64,000 bases of DNA from Cycas panzhihuaensis (taxonomy: Eukaryota; Cycadophyta), in NCBI GenBank assembly GCA_023213395.1, contig CM041465.1, forward strand, positions 138,949,741 through 139,013,740, in the 5' to 3' direction. Every line of letters starts with the position of its first letter. Positions within the stretch are counted from its first letter, which is position 1. Shown here piece after piece: positions 34,859 to 52,709 of the stretch. Below the pieces are notes generated by a model. The model saw only the letters and a program-made list of their open reading frames with translations. It was not told the origin of the DNA and searched no databases. Position numbers and translations under genes: made by a program.

Positions 34859-37800
34859 ATGGTGCGCAAGTTTGATGGTACTAATTTTCTTAATTAGAGT
34901 ATATGCATGAAACTAATTTTTATAGCCAAAGTTATGTGGGGGTTGATTAAAATAGGTTATTGAGCACTTGTTATAAAAGCCAATAAAGATGAAAAGAAAA
35001 TCCTCAAGGAAAACAAAAAAAGAGATAACGAATCATTAACATTCATCTTTTACACTTTGGAGGGTTATATATTCCCAAGGGCTAGTGGGGCATTGGCATT
35101 GAAGGAAGCATGGGATACACTAAAGACTACATATGAAGGAGCAACAACATTAAAGCTTCAAACTTTAAGGAGCAAATTTGAGAACTTAAGGATGGATATT
35201 AATGAAGAAGTAAATGACTTCATCATACAAATCTAAGGCCTATACAATCAAATGAGGGCCTTAAGAGAGGTAATTGGTGAGCAAAGGGTAGTTGAGAAAA
35301 TCTTGAGGTATGTAAGTGATATTAAATAGTTTAATATGGTTTCCATTAGCATTAAATTCTCTAAGGACCTAAGTACCTTTAACATAGATTAGTTGAGTTA
35401 CATGCTACTAGCTGTAAAAGAGAAGAAGGGAGAAAGCAAGTTTCTTAAGCATGCTTTTACTACCAAGGTAAAAATTAGACCTATATTTCAAGGTCAAAGT
35501 TCTACGGGTAGAGGATAGTCCCCTAGAGGTAGATGCTAACCTAGAAATCAATTTCAAAGGTAAGGTCAAGCCTATCAAGCACAAGGCAATCATTAAGGAC
35601 AAGGTCCAAGTAACTTCCATTAAAGACAAAATCAATTCCAAGGACAAAGATATTTTCAAGGCCAAGGTCAAGCCAAAATTATGGACCTCAAGGAAGAGGA
35701 AGAAGCCCAAGGGGTAGAGTAACAATTCAATGTTCCTACTGCCATAGAAATGGGCATTTAGAAGAAAATTACTTTGTAAAAAGATTATGTTCATAAAGAC
35801 AAACTACTAACACAACTATTGAAGAAAGAGAAGATAAAAGATTATTTATTCTAAGTTTAATAAACAACGAGGAAGAAGATAGTTGGTACATAGATTTAGG
35901 GTGTTCTACATACATGATTCATAAAGAAGAGTGGTTTAAAGAATTGGATAACTCTAAGAAAGACAAGATTATACTTGGGAATAACACCACTCAAGTAGCT
36001 ATTAATAAAGGGAATGTCTCTATACAAATTAATTTTGGAGAAACAAGGTGCATAAATGATGTGTTTTGTGTTTTAATTTTTAAGAAGAATTTACTTTTAG
36101 TAGGTCAAATAATGGAACTGAAATACAAGGTAACCTCTGATAATAGGGAATGCACCATCAAAGATAAACTAAGGAACAAAGCAATTATAGCTAAAATACA
36201 GATGATTAGTGACAGGTTATTGAAACTAGTCATTCCACTAATAGACTATTATGCCTTAAAGGTATCAACAAATGTAGATAGTGAAATATGACATAAAGGA
36301 CTTGGCCATATAAACTACAATAGTTTAGCCTTAATGAAGAAAATTAAAATGGTAATTAGACTTCCAACTATTGAACACAGTAAGGAAATATGTGAAGGAT
36401 GTGTACTTGGAAAATAATAAAGGAAAATATTTCCTAATGAAAGTTATAGGGCCAATAGGCCCCTCCAATTAATATACACAAACTTATGTGGTCCAACAGA
36501 TGTGCCCTCACTTGGGGGTGCTAAGTTTTTTATGACATTTATTGATGACTTAACAAGAATGACATGGGTCTACTTCCTTTAGTTTAAATCAGATGCTCTA
36601 TAATGTTTTATGGATTTCAAAACTAGGGTAGAGAGATAAAGTGGATTTAGAATTTTGACCCTAAGATTAGACAATAAGGGAGAATTCATTTTGAATGAAC
36701 TTAAAGCTTATTATAGGTAGTATGGCATAAGAAAACAACTTTTAAATCCTTCATCCCATAATAAAATGGGGTTATTGAAAGAAACAAATAGAATAATTAT
36801 TGAAATGGCAAGGAGTGTACTTAAGGATAAGCAACTTGGAAATATATATTAGGGTAAAGTTATGCATACAATTGTCTACATATTGAACAAGTGTACTACT
36901 AAAGTAGTAAGGTGGGTTACACCATAAGAAGCTTGGACATGTTATAAGCCAAGCATCAAACACTTAAGAATTTTTAGGTACGTAGCTTATGTACATATCT
37001 TGGATCAAAAGAGAATAATGTTAAATGACAAAGGCATCAAATGTATCTTTATAGGATATTGTGACTCTTTTAGATCCTATAAACTTTTTAATCCAAAAGG
37101 GAAAAGGATTGTTATAAGTAGGGATGTCATTTTCAAAGAAGATGAATTTTATCAGGAAGAAGTTATTGAAAAAGATAAAGGTAAAAATATCATGATTGAG
37201 GTGGACTTAAACTTTAAGGGTATAAATGTACTTAATACAAATGAAGCAAGACCCTTTACTTGAAATTAATGGTTCTCTAAATGTGTATAAAGGACTCATA
37301 ACCCTTCCAATATTTTGGACACCAACTTTAAGAGAAGGACTACAAGATCTCAAAGGGTAAATTTTATACTTATGACTTAGGTTATAGAGTCTAATAAGCC
37401 TTACAACTTTGAGGAGGTAAACAATCAACAAGAATGGAAAAAAGTAATAAAAGAAGAGTACATTGCCTTAGTGAAAAATGATACATGGCAGTTAGTAGAT
37501 CTGCCACCTAGTAAAAATACCATTGGGACTAAATGGGTCTATAAGACCAAGTGTAAATTAGATGGGCCCATTGATAAGTATAAAGCAAGATTAGTTACAA
37601 AGGGTTATACTTAAATTGAGGGCATATATTACAATAAGAGATTTGCATTTGTTGCAAGACTAGAAATAGTTAGGTTAATTATAGCCTTAACTACATAATA
37701 AGGTTATACAGTACATCAAATGGATATAAAAAGTACCTTCTTAAATGGATATATAAATGAAGAAATTTATGTCCAACAACCTAAAGAGTTTGAAGTAAAA

Positions 37801-38490
37801 GGAGAAGAAAATAAGATCTACAAACTTAAAAAGGCCTTGTATGGACTCAAGTAAGTACCTAGAGTATGGTATTAGGATTGACAAATATTTTTAGATAAAG
37901 AATTCTAAAGACGTCAATCAGATCCTAACTTATACATTACATTAGAAGAAAACTCCATACTAATTATCAGCTTACATGGTGATGACTAGTATATACAAGG
38001 AATAGTGATCACTTATCCCAAAGATTCAAGAAATATATATATAAGGAATTTAAAATGACAGGTTTTGTAGATGATAGGAAATATACCTCTAGTTTTATAT
38101 TTAGTTTGGGTTTAGCTATAGTAGCATGGAGTTTAAAGAAATAGGCTATAACATCTTTATCTATTATAGAAGTAGAGTATAAAGCAACTATAGTAGGGGC
38201 ATGTAAAATAGTTTGGTTTAGAAGGTTACTTCAAGATTTATAGGAAGAATATGTGGGTCCCACTCAATTACTTTGGATAATTAAAGCATAATTTAAATGA
38301 CTACGAATCCAATATTTCATGGCAAGATAAAGCACATTAAAATACAACATCACTTCATCAGAGAATTAGTATAACAAGGTGAGCTAGAATTGGTTTCTTT
38401 TAGCACAAAAGAACAAGTGGTAGATATATTTATAAAGGCACTTATTAGAATAAAGTTTATCAAATTCATAGATAAAATTGAAGTCTTCCT
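34859..38490 (+). pseudogene. Copia-C gag-pol remnant
   Basis: Gag opens at ATG 34859 with MVRKFDGTNF and contains GALALKEAWDTLKTTYEG and KLQTLRSKFENLRMD (UBN2-like gag). A Gln/Gly-rich segment and a broken zinc knuckle precede the protease, which reads WYIDLGCSTYMIHKEEWF near 35885-35930 (D-S-G-C-S expected). GAG-pre-integrase ends CEGCVLGK. Integrase core FFMTFIDDLTRMTWVYF is near 36530-36580, and its C-terminal block IKCIFIGYCDSFRSYKLF at 37030-37095. RT begins TIGTKWVYKTKCKLDGP (37520) with MDIKSTFLNGYINEEIYV; the YVDD box reads LHGDD. RNase H has SLSIIEVEYKATIVGACK (38160). It closely resembles Copia-D. Confidence 0.9.
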
Positions 38491-38500
38491 AAATAGGCAT

Positions 38501-38841
38501 TATGGGGGAGAAATATTAGAATAATGCCTATATTGGTGCTCATATCTACCTTGAGTTGATTAACTACATTGGGGTGGTAACTTAGATTGGCAAAGATATT
38601 ATGACAATATTATGTTAGATCTTAGCTGCACTATGTTAGATCTTGGCAATAACATATCCAACGTTTGTCAATACCAGTTGGTGGTAGACTTTGAGTGGTG
38701 TACCATATCCCACACAGTCCCATTTATTTATTCATGGGGTTTAAAGACCTTAGTGTTCATCAATGCCACCACTCTTACGGGATTGATGGTTATCTCCTTT
38801 ATGCATTCTCATTTTATTCTCTCTATCCCCTGATTCTATTA
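38501..38841 (+). repeat. Copia-C polypurine tract and 3' LTR
   Basis: The purine run TATGGGGGAGAAA (38501-38513) is followed by the LTR at 38514, where the starting TG has become TA (TATTAGAATAATGCC). The LTR ends at 38841 and is exactly as long as the 5' LTR. Confidence 0.9.
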
Positions 38842-38846
38842 ATGTG

Positions 38847-39496
38847 TACTGAGAGACATTCTTAAGAGGAGAATGGAGAGGGAGCTAGGTCCTTTGTTAG
38901 GCTTTTATTATTCTAAATGGATAACCTTAGAGTTTATTAAAGGGTCAATAATAGAAGTAAAATGCTTGGTGGCAATTGATCATTCAAGGGCTTATAAACT
39001 AAAGGTAAGTTACTCATAAGTTTTGTCACCTTAAATAGGCTTAGAGTCATGAGTAAACCCTTATTTAGGAGAGAAGGAGGATTTATTTAATTTGTTGTCC
39101 CTTACTTGGATTTTGAAAGATACAAGGGCCAAACATAAATTAATCACACTCTCATAAGTGGTGGGACCAAGTTTGAGAACCTCATGATGGACTTGAGGTT
39201 TGAGAGTATTAGTAAATAGGTCAAAAAGGAGGCCTTCAACCAAGGGCTTTTAATAAGCATAAATACGATCCTGAAAGTGATAAGTAAAATGATGAGAAGA
39301 CTTATTTTCCTCTTAAATAAGAAAGAGCTTTTACCTTTGTTTCAAAAGGCGGAGCAACACCAAAGTACTTAGTGGAAGAGTTAACAAGTTACTAGAAAGA
39401 GTGAATGGACACATCCAACAACATGTAGAACCAATTTTGAGCATTACTGGATAAGGATTTAAGAAAGATTTGCATCATGACATGGTCACGAAAAAG
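38847..39496 (-). pseudogene. Gypsy-T gag, central and C-terminal part
   Basis: On the minus strand this encodes a retrotransposon gag (capsid) segment. [21 protein letters not shown] (39420-39480) is the typical M-Q-x-F-x-x-S-L-x-x-x-A-x-x-W-F-x-x-L motif, followed by YFGVAPPFETK and the open frame VEGLLFDLFTNTLKPQVHHEV (39170-39243). Two or three stops break it. Its N-terminal continuation is found 4.5 kb away, across the microsatellite, at 43953. Confidence 0.82.
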
Positions 39497-43952
<4,456 letters not shown>

Positions 43953-45498
43953 AGTACAAAATATTGCATTTGGTTAGTAGGATCTTGCCCCAACTCTCAT
44001 TAAACTTAAGAAGTTTAGGGATGAAAGATGGAAGAGGGAATAAGAGAACCTCTTAGGGAAATGGATTCTTCCTATATTTTGTATAAGTACTCCTTATCAT
44101 AACGTTAGAGGAGGATAGTTGAGTAATGGGTTAGGATGGAAGATTTACTCCATATATGGGATGACCTATATGTGGAGGAGGTTGAGTAATATTAGAAATT
44201 TCAATATAAGTAGGATGGTTACCATATGGATAAGAGTATGGTTATATCTATGACATGCTTAACTAACATGTGTGAGGTCCCATGAAGGGAACTTTTGGAG
44301 AGGGAACATGGGGTAATGAAGGAGCCTAAGGTATATAAGCACCACCTTTAAAAGTGGAAGACCCACCTATGCTTGGATAGGAAGCAAAGGGTAGACCATA
44401 AGATCCTCCATGTTGTATACAAACTCACGAAGCCAATTAAGAAGTGGAAGCAGTAATAAGTTACCAAAGATGAGGGGTGACACAAATAAAAGGAGGTTAT
44501 ATCCATGAAGAAGTAGGAGACAACTGGTTATTAGGGATGGGCCCCTCCTGGGTAGAGTAGATGGACATAAAAGTATACATGTGAGTTGATGAAGATGAAG
44601 GGATGAATTCTTACAACTAGGTAAAGGAATGCCCCCATGGAGGAATGATAGACATAATAGCCCCTTGAGAAGGACTCATAATAGTGGAAGGAGGAACGAC
44701 AAATAATGTAATAGAATAGGTTAGTGAGATTGGGGTAAGACTAGTCAGGTGAGGACCTAGAAGTAGGGTAAAGACCCCATGAGATAGACCATAAGAGAAG
44801 TGGAGTGAATTAGTAACTCCAAAAATGGGACCATGAACAAATAAATAAGGACCTTAAAGCAAATAAGGAACTCTAGTGTCCAAAACCTGAGCATTAGATG
44901 AAGGTATGCTAAGTTGAGAAACTAGAAGAATAAAAGAAATATAGGACATGGTATAGGAAGAGGAGGTTCTGACCTTTTGGGGAGGCACCTGAGAACTTTC
45001 TACATATGAATGGTATCCTAAACCAGGCATTGAAATAAGGGATCACTAAGGGTTGAGGGGTACTTAGGGAGTGAGAAGACTTTGAGTCTTCATAAGGTAT
45101 CTCTCGAAGGGGAGTGAATTCTCCAAAAGGGAGTTACTCTAAGATTGCATGAGCAAATTTTGATAAACAGAATTACTTAGTGCCAAAACGAGTAAGTGTA
45201 AGGTATGAATGGGGAGGGGACTAGTTAGGAGATCAAAAAGTCATAGTGATCCTTGGGGCACTCTCCAAAAGGTTCCAAGCATTGAGGAATTTAGGTAAAG
45301 GAAGAGTCATGGTCTTTTGGTTGAAGTTCACAAAGCTATAAGGAGTATCTATGCATCTTAAAAGTAAGGGGCTTCTTCCTATTCATCATGTTGTATGGTG
45401 TAATAAGAAGCTACTAGATCAAAGAGTAGGTAGAGAGGATAAGAAAGAGATAAGGGACTCTAAAAGCTAATCACAAGAACAAGCATAATAGACACTTT
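43953..45498 (-). pseudogene. Gypsy-T 5' leader and N-terminal gag remnant
   Basis: Next to the microsatellite the minus strand reads PKLLKF and [13 protein letters not shown] in adjacent frames, matching the K-F-x-G-x-x-D-P-x-x-H-x-x-x-F region that precedes the gag capsid motif. Further upstream (about 44250-45000) it encodes Pro-, Ser- and Thr-rich stretches such as GGSYGLPFASYPSIGGSS, with many stops, as in the low-complexity N-terminal region of some Tat gag proteins. The part next to the LTR (45000-45498) is probably leader. No longer motif is recognisable. Confidence 0.6.
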
Positions 45499-45519
45499 TT
45501 CCTAATATGGTTGCTAAAA
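45499..45519 (-). promoter_or_regulatory. Probable primer binding site of Gypsy-T, decayed
   Basis: The minus strand directly after the LTR end reads TTTTAGCAACCATATTAGG. This can be derived from a Tat/Ogre-type site of the form TGGCGACC...TGGGGA by G-to-A changes. The match is inferred from position and pattern only. Confidence 0.4.
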
Positions 45520-47496
45520 TGTTCGTTCAAGATTTTGGAGGTCTTGGGTGAACTAGCCCTCTTGAAAAGAGAGGGGATCAAAGAGGAGAAGTGATAGGTA
45601 AGATATGACACTTAACTTAAGGCAAAGATAGAAGAAAACTGAATTAGGACTCAAGGAGACTACAAAGAGATAAAGAAGATAGATCAAGATGCTGTAAAGA
45701 AGTAAGAAAGAAAGAGAATAAGAAACTTATAAGTAACAAAACTACTATTTTATCACCCCTTTATGCTAGCAGATCCTTATCTAATATATGCATGTATTAC
45801 ATCTATACTTGAACCTAAGAGGATACCTTAGGAGGCGTATGGTAGCTCATTGGCTTATAACCAATGAAAGGTGATTGCTAAGGGTATTAACATAAAAAAA
45901 CTAGGGCATGCCCCCTTAGTTCTCATTACGTCACTACTTAAAGACAAGACTACCTCCTTATATTCTAATGGTCTCTCTCGTATAATACATCAATGGTAGG
46001 TTGATTCCATTAACGATCCTAAGTCTACGTGTGTTGATGCCATAATCCTCATGGGTGTTTCTATTGTAGAGAGACTGAAATAAAGATGCAAGCAAGCTAC
46101 ACAATGCAACTATGATGTTATCTAAATAGCCTAAATAAATGTAAGTGAGATTTACTTGATCTACCTATGCATGCCAAGCAAGTACATAAAAGGAAATGAG
46201 TAGTTTCAATAAAACAAACATGTATAAAAGTGACAAGCAACCATGAGTCTTAGAATCCAATTGCACTTATACTTGGCTTTCTTATAAATAATCACATGCA
46301 TGCCTTTAAATAACCATACAAGTAAGTTAATGAAAATAAAAAAGTAAGAGAAGATGGGGATTGCCCTTCAGTTTGATCATTATTTTTAATTTCTTTTTAG
46401 GTCTTTTTAGGATTAAAATTTTATGGTTTTGTTTGGGATTGTCTTTAGGTAAATGAGCCAAAAAATATGGGGTTTTTATGTAGTTTTAAAGAGTGTTACT
46501 CCCCTAAGCATGTGAGCAAGTTAAACTACCAATAAGCATAATTACACAAAAGGAGGTTAATTAATTCCCTTTATTAAAAAAAATGCTAATATAAAATAAA
46601 AACAAGAAAGGAAAATAAAAATGCAATCCTCTTTTCTAATGCTCAATAATAAACAATTACACTACCTTAAGAAGATCATGAAAATCTAGATCAAGAAGTA
46701 AGTAAAAGGTGTAAAAGCCAACTTGCACCAATTATACTTGAATCAGGGGGGTGGGCACCTCAGATCCATGCTTGGAAGACCTTAGTTATCTCTTTGTAAT
46801 GCTAGTCTTAGTGTGTGGGGAGGTGAGGTGAAGTATATATACTCCATATAGGTGAAAATCATATAGATAGAAAACTAGTCCTAAGTAACACTAAAATTAA
46901 GATATGAGACCTTGAATCTAAGCCCATGAAATTAGTAAGGCAAAAAGAGAAAAAAATAAAGGTCCAAGCAGTAAGATAAAGGAGAGTTTTAAGTAGAAAG
47001 CATAAACTAATTAAATAAGCAACTAGTATTTTAAGCCTCCATGTGAGTATATTCTAAGAAGCAAATGGAGATAAGAGATTAGAACTAAGGAGAGGATCCT
47101 AATCTAATGAGCAATAAATAATGAGAGGTGCTTTTGCTCTAATGAAGTGTAGGATCTTTGAAAATAATAAATAAACCCAAGTGAAATTTTAAAAAATTAA
47201 GAGATCTATTTAAGAATTTGAAAGATAATGAAAGAGAAATCAAGTCATAAGCAATTAAGAAATAATAACAATAATGAAAGTGTGAAATCACAATGAGAAT
47301 TTGTTATTGGAGTAAATCTAAGAATGATTCTAGTAAGAATAACTAACCAATAATTTTATCTTGAAGTCAATCCACCTAAAAAACTAGGTTTTAGACAGAG
47401 GAACTGAGGGCTTGAGGACAGAACAAAACTAGATTACAAGCCTATAATGATAAGTATAATAAATATTTATGAATAATAAGTGGTGATAAAGAACAC
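45520..47496 (-). repeat. 5' LTR of Gypsy-T, interrupted by Copia-D
   Basis: In plus orientation this starts TGTTCGTTCAAG. It matches 5140-5574 over its first 435 bp and 19367-20520 over its last 1.2 kb. The 360 bp between (45956-46315) have no counterpart left in the other copy. At least 1.98 kb long, it is cut at 47496 by Copia-D, and the remainder lies off the window. A TATA-like stretch is near 46835. Confidence 0.75.
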
Positions 47497-47710
47497 TGTT
47501 AGGCCATAAGACCCTAAATTTATAGTTAGGACATTGGGCAAGCCCACCATCGACCGACACTGGTATTAAGAAATACCGTTTGAAAAATAAATAAAAAAAT
47601 AAATACCTGTTAGTTGATGTGAGTTGTTGGTGGTCCCGCGGTGTTCCAAAGCAACATTGTACACTCTTTAATTAATAAATGAATATAAACTCTAACTTTC
47701 TCCCCCATAA
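47497..47710 (-). repeat. Copia-D 3' LTR and polypurine tract
   Basis: In plus orientation the LTR starts TGTTAGGCC (47497) and ends CTCTAACT (47697), about 201 bp; the minus-strand start TGTTAGAG has decayed to AGTTAGAG. Just inside, the minus strand reads ATTATGGGGGAGAA (about 47698-47711), the same polypurine form as in Copia-C. Confidence 0.8.
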
Positions 47711-50700
47711 TGCTCATTTTGTATAACTCCAAGCTTATCTCTGAGTTTATCCAAGTGCCTTTATAAATATATCCACCACTTGTTCTTCGGTGCTGTAGTA
47801 GACTAACTCTATTTCTCCTGCTTGAACCAATTCCCTTATGAAATTATGTTGGGTTTCAATATGCTTTGTTCTTCCATGAAATACTAGATTACGTATCATT
47901 TATATTATGCCCATACCAAATTTTAGTAGGACCATTTTGCATTACTTGAAGATCATGAAGTAGACATCGTAACCAAACTATTTCACATGCACATGGTACT
48001 ATTGCTTTATATTTTGTTTTCACAATAGATAAGGAGATTGTATTCTATTTCTTGGTGTTTCAAGCTATGGTAGTTGATCCTAAACTGAATATATATCCTG
48101 ATGTAGACTTCTTATCATCAACGTATCCTGCCTAATCTGAATTTGTATACCCAATTAAACTAAAATTTACCAAAGGTTTGTAGTGTAGCTCAAAATCAAT
48201 TATGCCTTTTAGATATCTAAGAATTCTCTTAGTAGCTTGCTAATATGTAGTCTTAGGATCATGTATGAATCTTGATATAACACTAACTGAATGTATATTA
48301 TTTGGTCATATCAATATTAAGTAAATCAAGATAGAGTGTAGGATTAACTAGACCAGAATCATCAAGTTAAGATAATTTAACTTCGACTTCTACATGTGTG
48401 GCTAATTCTTTACAATCACTTATCTTAAACTTTTGAAATAAGTCTAAGGTATACTTTCTTTAAGAGATAAATATGGCATCTTCATCTTGCCAAACTTCCA
48501 ATCCTAGGAAGTAGTGTATAAGACCTAAGTCTATCATTTCAAATTCTTCGCACATATCATCCTTGAACTTTTGTCATAGATAGGAGTCGTTTCCTGTGTA
48601 GACTAAATCATCAACATAAAGTCCTATAATAAATATAGAGTCTCCCTCAAATTTCATGTATAAGTTTAGATTTGATTGACTTCTCTCGAATCCTCGATCT
48701 CTGAAGTATTTATCTATTCTAGAGTTCCATGTTCTAGGTGTTTGTGCTTATTTTAATCCATAAAGTGCCTTTTTGAGTTTGTACACTTTGTTCTCTTATC
48801 CTTGACTTTAAAACCTTTTAGCTATTAAACATATATCTCTTTTTCAATATAGTCATTGAGAAAAGCACTTTTGATATCTATTTAGTGAACATTCCAACCT
48901 TTTTGGGTTGCTAGACTTGGCATCATTCAAATAGTCTCTATTTTAGCAATAGGACTAAAGGTTTCATTATAGTTGATGCCTTCTCTTTGTGCATAGCCTT
49001 TAACAACAAGTCTTGCCTTATGTTTATCAATGGACCCATTAGATCTAAACTTGGTCTTATAGACCCATTTAATTCCAATGGCTATCTTGTCAGGAGGAAG
49101 ATCAACAAGCTTCCATGTATCATTTTTGATGATAGAGTTATATTCATATTGCATGACATTCTTCCATTAATCCTTGGTATTTACCTCTTCAAAGGTGTGA
49201 GGCTCATAACATTCCATAACTCGACTCATTAGAGTAAAAATGACTCTATTTAAGCATGTGGATCTCCTTTCAAAATTGTTGTCTAGCATATTTGCTAGAT
49301 CATGGCTCCTTTATACCCACTTTGGGAACCTTTGATTTTGTGAAGAGGTGCTAACATCATTTGGTCTTGATATACCATTTTGTCTTGATTCTTGTCTATG
49401 AGGCACGTAAGTAGTCTAAGGATATGAATCAAATTCAACCACAATATTTTTCCTTTAACTTTCTCAATATCTGGTTGGTAGAAATCATCTTCTTTGAATA
49501 CTATATTTCTACTTACAATGACTTTTCTTTCTTTAGGATCATAGAGCTTATAGGATTTGAAAACATTACTATATCCTATAAATATATATTTAGTGTTCTT
49601 ATCATCAAGTTTTATCCTCTTTTGCTCTAGAACATGAGCAAATGCAAGGTATCCAAATAGTTTAAATGATGTATGTTTGGTTTGTATCCAATACAAACTT
49701 CTTCTAGTGTAACCCATCTAAGGGCTTTAGTGGTATACTTATGAATAACTTTCGCCTAAAGTTCATGGCCTAATTTCCTATGTTTGAGCATGCACCTAGC
49801 CATTTCAACTATTGTGTGATTTTTCCTTTCAGCTACTCCATTCTATTATGGAGTGTATAGATTAGTATACTGTCTTTTAATGCCATAATAAGTATAATAT
49901 GTATTAAATTCATTAGAGATAAACCCTCCCCCATTATTTGATCTCAGGGAGAGTATTTTATGTCCACTTTGCTTTTCAACAAAGGTTTTAAAGTTTACCT
50001 AACATTGGAATGCACCTGATTTAAACTTCAAAAAATATACCCACATTTTCCTTATAAAATCCTTAATGAAGGTGATGAAGTATTTTTCTCCAGCTAGAGA
50101 TTGGATATCCATAAGACCACACAAGTCTATACAGATCGAATGAAGTGGGCCTTTAGATCTATAACTTCCATCTGGAAAGCTTTCTCTATGTTATTTACTA
50201 AGAAGACATCCTTCATATATTTCTTTATCTATTTCAATTAGAGGTAATCCTCCCACGATGTTCATTTTTTTTATTAGGGCTAAACTCCTATAGTTTATAT
50301 GGCCAAATCTTTTATACTATATATCACTATCAGTTTTGGTTGAGGTCTTCAATGCATAGTTATCAGATGGGGAAATGACTAGTTTAAATAGTTTGTCACT
50401 AGTCATTTTGACTTTAGTTATAATTACTTTGTTCAACCTTTTGGCCTTAATAGTACATTCACCATTGTCAAAAATTAGCTTATAATCTCATTCCATCATC
50501 TAACCTACTGATAGTAGATTCTTCTTGAGTGTTGAGACATGGAGGACATCATTAAGGTATCTAGTCTCTCCTGAGTCTATGGTGATGAAGATGTTACCTC
50601 TGCCACTAGATTTATGAGATATATTATCACTAAACATAATTCTCCCTTTCCAGGTCTTATCAATAGTTTTAAATATTTCCTCCTTATGTGTCATGTAGGC

Positions 50701-51303
50701 TGAGCATCCAGAATATATGTACTAATAATCCTCTTCTTCATTGGCAACAAGGCTTGACAAGAATAGTCGATTATTTTTCCTATTTTTAATGGTTATGTTG
50801 GCATTCCCTCTTAGTGGATGGCCATTTTTAGCAAGGCACCTTTCTACAATGTGTCTAATCCTATGGCAATATGAACATTGAATAGGTTCTCTGGCCTTTT
50901 GGTTAAGACTTATATTTCTAGAGATTCCTCTACCTCTAGAGGTTATTCTTCCCTTTTCTATATATGGGCCCTAATTTTGGCCTTGAGAGTCATTTTGGTA
51001 ATATAGATTGGGTCCTTAATAGCTATTACCCTGATTTTGGCCTTGAAAGTTATTTTGATAATGTAGATTGGGTCCTTGATGGCTGCTTTAGCCTTGGAAA
51101 CAATTATGGCCATGATAACACTGGCTAGACTCTTGATATCTCCCTTGATTGTGGAAATCATTCTAATTTGGGTACCTCTAGCTTGAACCTTGATATCTTT
51201 GATGTGTGGCTTGATATATAGGTTTTTATTCTTAATAAGTATCTTGCCTTTGGTTTCTCTCCCACTTGGCGATTGTTCCCATGTTCTAGAGCTTTGTGAT
51301 GAA
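47711..51303 (-). pseudogene. Copia-D pol and gag-end remnant
   Basis: Read right to left. The zinc knuckle CSYCHRIRHIVERC (about 50840-50890) is intact in CX2CX4HX4C spacing. Protease YIYSGCSAYMTHKEE is near 50680-50725, where WYIDSGCSAHMTH is expected. YLNDVLHVSTLKKNLLSVG is near 50500-50560. Integrase C-terminal block YIFIGYSNVFKSYKLYDP lies at 49540-49600. RT starts IAIGIKWVYKTKFRSNGS (49040-49095), and its active box YVDD is intact (about 48607-48618). RNase H (47720-48150) is badly broken. Compared with Copia-C the same motifs occur in the same order with close wording, so the two belong to related families. Confidence 0.88.
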
Positions 51304-51615
51304 TGTTAATATATCAAGGTTATTAGATTAATTAGATAAAGGTGATTTTAGGTTAGTTAAGTCACACAAATAAATGTAATTTCATTTATATTTAAGTGTA
51401 ATTTTGGGATCATGTCAATAGGCAAGAAACTTCTTTAGAAACCTTAATGCATATCCTTTAATATATAAGACTGAATGTGAAGGGGAGAGTCATAATTCTT
51501 GCCTTTTATTTTTGCTCTCAATCTTGGTCTTTTCATTTTCCTCTTCTTATGTGCCATTGCTTTAGTGTAGTGGATAATGGCACTAGATCCTTCACCTAAC
51601 AACTAGTATCAGAGC
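51304..51615 (+). repeat. Copia-E 5' LTR and primer binding site
   Basis: The LTR starts TGTTAATATATCAAGG and ends TTCACCTAACA at 51601 (298 bp). After the 2-nt spacer AC comes TAGTATCAGAGC (51604-51615), the initiator-Met primer site with one change. It aligns with 60339-60642, but with clearly lower similarity than a normal LTR pair. Confidence 0.85.
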
Positions 51616-52709
51616 CATTATTAACCACATTTCCCCATTAGACTTGCACAAAGCCATTGATATCTCTCACTCACAAGTCATGTGAGGTTGATGGTCCATT
51701 TAAGAACTTTATTTTATATTTGAGAGCTTAGAATTTTATTATTTTAAATGTTACTATATTTTTCATGTGTGTAGAATTGTAGATATGAAAAGGACTAATT
51801 TTTGAAGTTGTTTAACTACCGAAACAACTTTGGACTGTATTAAAGGCCTAAAATTTTGGGAAAAATTTGACAGTCTTAGATTTTGATAAAATTTGATATG
51901 TAGGGCTTTCCAACTAAGAGGAACAATTTTATCTTCTAGAGCATCTTTAAATTTAGCCTATAATAGCTAATTTTAGTCGAAACTCAATTTTTATCTATAT
52001 AGATGATCTACTACTAATTTCTCTAGATCTGATTGATTTTTGCTAAAATTTTTGAGGGTTTTAGTAGATCTAGGCAAAACGACCACTTTGAATCCAATAT
52101 TAAGTGTAAACTTTTCTAAAAAAGGCCCAAATTTGTAGACACATGACCTAGGGTACTTTCCTTAATGAAATTCATTAAATTTGAGCTGATAATCAAAATT
52201 TTTTTTAGGGCATCACTAGATTTGTATCTCAGGAGGATTTTGAGATTAATTTAATCAAATTTCACTCATTAGTTGATGATAATTTTACAGTTTTCTAATG
52301 AATATTGAATCTGCTTCTTTAAGGCCCTAATATATATACTAAAAACCCCCTTAGACATTGACACCTTGACTACTTTGGACTTGAGATAGAAGTTTGGGTT
52401 TGATCATATATCCTATATCACACTTAGTTTTTAGTTGTATACACCCACATGCCGCCTTCTACATGGGCACAATCTTGATTGTATGATCACATGATACATC
52501 ATTTATCTTTGTGATCCTTATATTACCATTTATATATATTATTAAAACTTACTATGTCAGGAGTATTTGCCACAAGTGTTGGTGGTCTATTATTATTGCT
52601 TACTCTTTAATCATATTCCCCTTATTGTGTTAGGTATATTAGCCACACGTGTCAATGGCCTTCTTATTTACTATTTCTTCACTATCTCTTTCACCTCATC
52701 ATCTTCACC
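51616..52709 (+). other. Copia-E leader
   Basis: This 1.1-kb leader is homologous at both ends to the leader of Copia-F (60657-62571). Near 52555-52650 it holds an imperfect direct duplication of a 30-bp motif with core GCCACA-GTGT. No coding signal was seen. Confidence 0.6.

Larger units (their letters stand above)
32375..38841 (+). mobile_element. Copia-C, full-length Ty1/copia element
   Basis: This 6467-bp plus-strand element has two 328-bp LTRs, a primer-site remnant, leader, gag, protease, integrase, RT, RNase H and a polypurine tract. Target duplications are ATGTT (32370-32374) and ATGTG (38842-38846), four of five positions matching. It interrupts the gag/protease region of Gypsy-T, whose minus-strand coding resumes on both sides. 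LTR divergence is about 20% by hand count, mostly transitions, so the insertion is old. Confidence 0.93.
47497..51303 (-). mobile_element. Copia-D, minus strand, 5' part off-window
   Basis: A Ty1/copia element inserted in the Gypsy-T 5' LTR, with 3' LTR, polypurine tract, RNase H, RT, integrase, protease and gag end. At 51303 it is cut in gag by the start of Copia-E. Its N-terminal gag and 5' LTR should therefore lie beyond the Copia-E/F block, outside the window. Confidence 0.87.
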
